From positions 1-6,254 of the forward strand of contig RFXE01000109.1 of assembly GCA_009921785.1 (NCBI GenBank): a stretch of DNA of 6,254 bases, written 5' to 3'. Source of the stretch: Alphaproteobacteria bacterium. GTDB taxonomy: Bacteria; Pseudomonadota; Alphaproteobacteria; Rhizobiales; Beijerinckiaceae. Below are positions 6,173-6,254 of this stretch, one piece after another. Position 1 is the first letter of the stretch. The number at the start of each line of letters is the position of its first letter. Made by a program: the position numbers and the translations under genes. Below the pieces are notes generated by a model. That model made no database searches. It was given only the letters and a program-made list of their open reading frames with translations, and had not been told where the DNA came from.

Positions 6173-6254
6173 TCAACGTCCGTCGAGCGCTTGCGCGAGT
6201 GCCACGAATTGCTCGATCGTTACTGTTTCTGCACGCGCGGTCGGATCAAGACCG
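6173..6254 (-). CDS. rsmA: 16S rRNA adenine dimethyltransferase RsmA (KsgA), C-terminal end (gene runs off the right edge)
   Basis: Only the last 26 residues and the stop (complement of 6173-6175) are present. They read GLDPTARAETVTIEQF followed by VALAQALDGR. The (G/R)-x-D-P-x-x-R-A-E-x-(L/V)-(S/T)-x-E-x-F-x-x-L-A pattern is the conserved C-terminal helix region of RsmA/KsgA, which dimethylates two adjacent adenines (A1518 and A1519 in E. coli numbering) near the 3' end of 16S rRNA during 30S maturation. The catalytic methyltransferase domain is outside the window. Finding rsmA convergent with gmk agrees with gene order I recall in other alphaproteobacteria. The fragment is short, but the motif is distinctive. 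Confidence 0.85.
   Translation of the reverse strand, partial: GLDPTARAETVTIEQFVALAQALDGR

Noticed and set aside
1..6254. A novel defence, mobile or biosynthetic system
   Set aside because: Every large plus-strand gene belongs to a well-known housekeeping family with intact active sites. No repeats, transposase, integrase or toxin-antitoxin-like pair are seen. Only the fabG-acpP and mltG-gmk gaps are unexplained.

Overview
This is a conserved housekeeping segment from an alphaproteobacterium, probably in or near Hyphomicrobiales (Rhizobiales). That assignment rests on protein style and gene order, not on a database search. Features pointing there are the fabD-fabG-acpP-fabF-mltG-gmk order, the GRA/GLM-type start of guanylate kinase, the C-terminal motif of RsmA, and moderate-to-high G+C. 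I see no insertion sequence, phage gene, CRISPR array, tRNA or rRNA.

Layout. At the left edge, on the minus strand, lies the 5' part of an exonuclease III gene (xthA, 1-197). A divergent gap of 172 bases (198-369) holds a stem-loop and two short odd palindromes but no convincing promoter. On the plus strand follow fabD (370-1317), fabG (1341-2078), a 275-base gap, acpP (2354-2590), fabF (2642-3907), mltG (3971-5461) and gmk (5524-6171). The last 82 bases, minus strand, are the 3' end of rsmA/ksgA (6173-6254), whose stop codon lies one base from the gmk stop.

Function. FabD loads malonyl groups from CoA onto the acyl carrier protein AcpP, FabF condenses malonyl-ACP with the growing acyl-ACP, and FabG reduces the resulting 3-ketoacyl-ACP. 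The cluster therefore supplies the carrier, the malonyl loader, the elongating condensing enzyme and the first reductase of type II fatty acid synthesis. MltG cuts nascent peptidoglycan strands at the inner membrane, so envelope lipid and wall synthesis sit side by side. Gmk makes GDP from GMP, and RsmA dimethylates 16S rRNA. All catalytic residues I looked for are present.

The least explained part is the gap between fabG and acpP. It has an extended -10 promoter candidate just after the fabG stop, a 63-codon ORF with a strong ribosome binding site, and an inverted repeat inside that ORF whose left arm could also pair with the acpP ribosome binding site. This could be a small-protein gene or an acpP leader. 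The second point of interest is the mltG-gmk junction. The YicC-family gene that I recall sitting there in many relatives is missing, and a tiny 8-codon ORF with its own ribosome binding site occupies the gap. I do not see an undescribed multi-gene system here.
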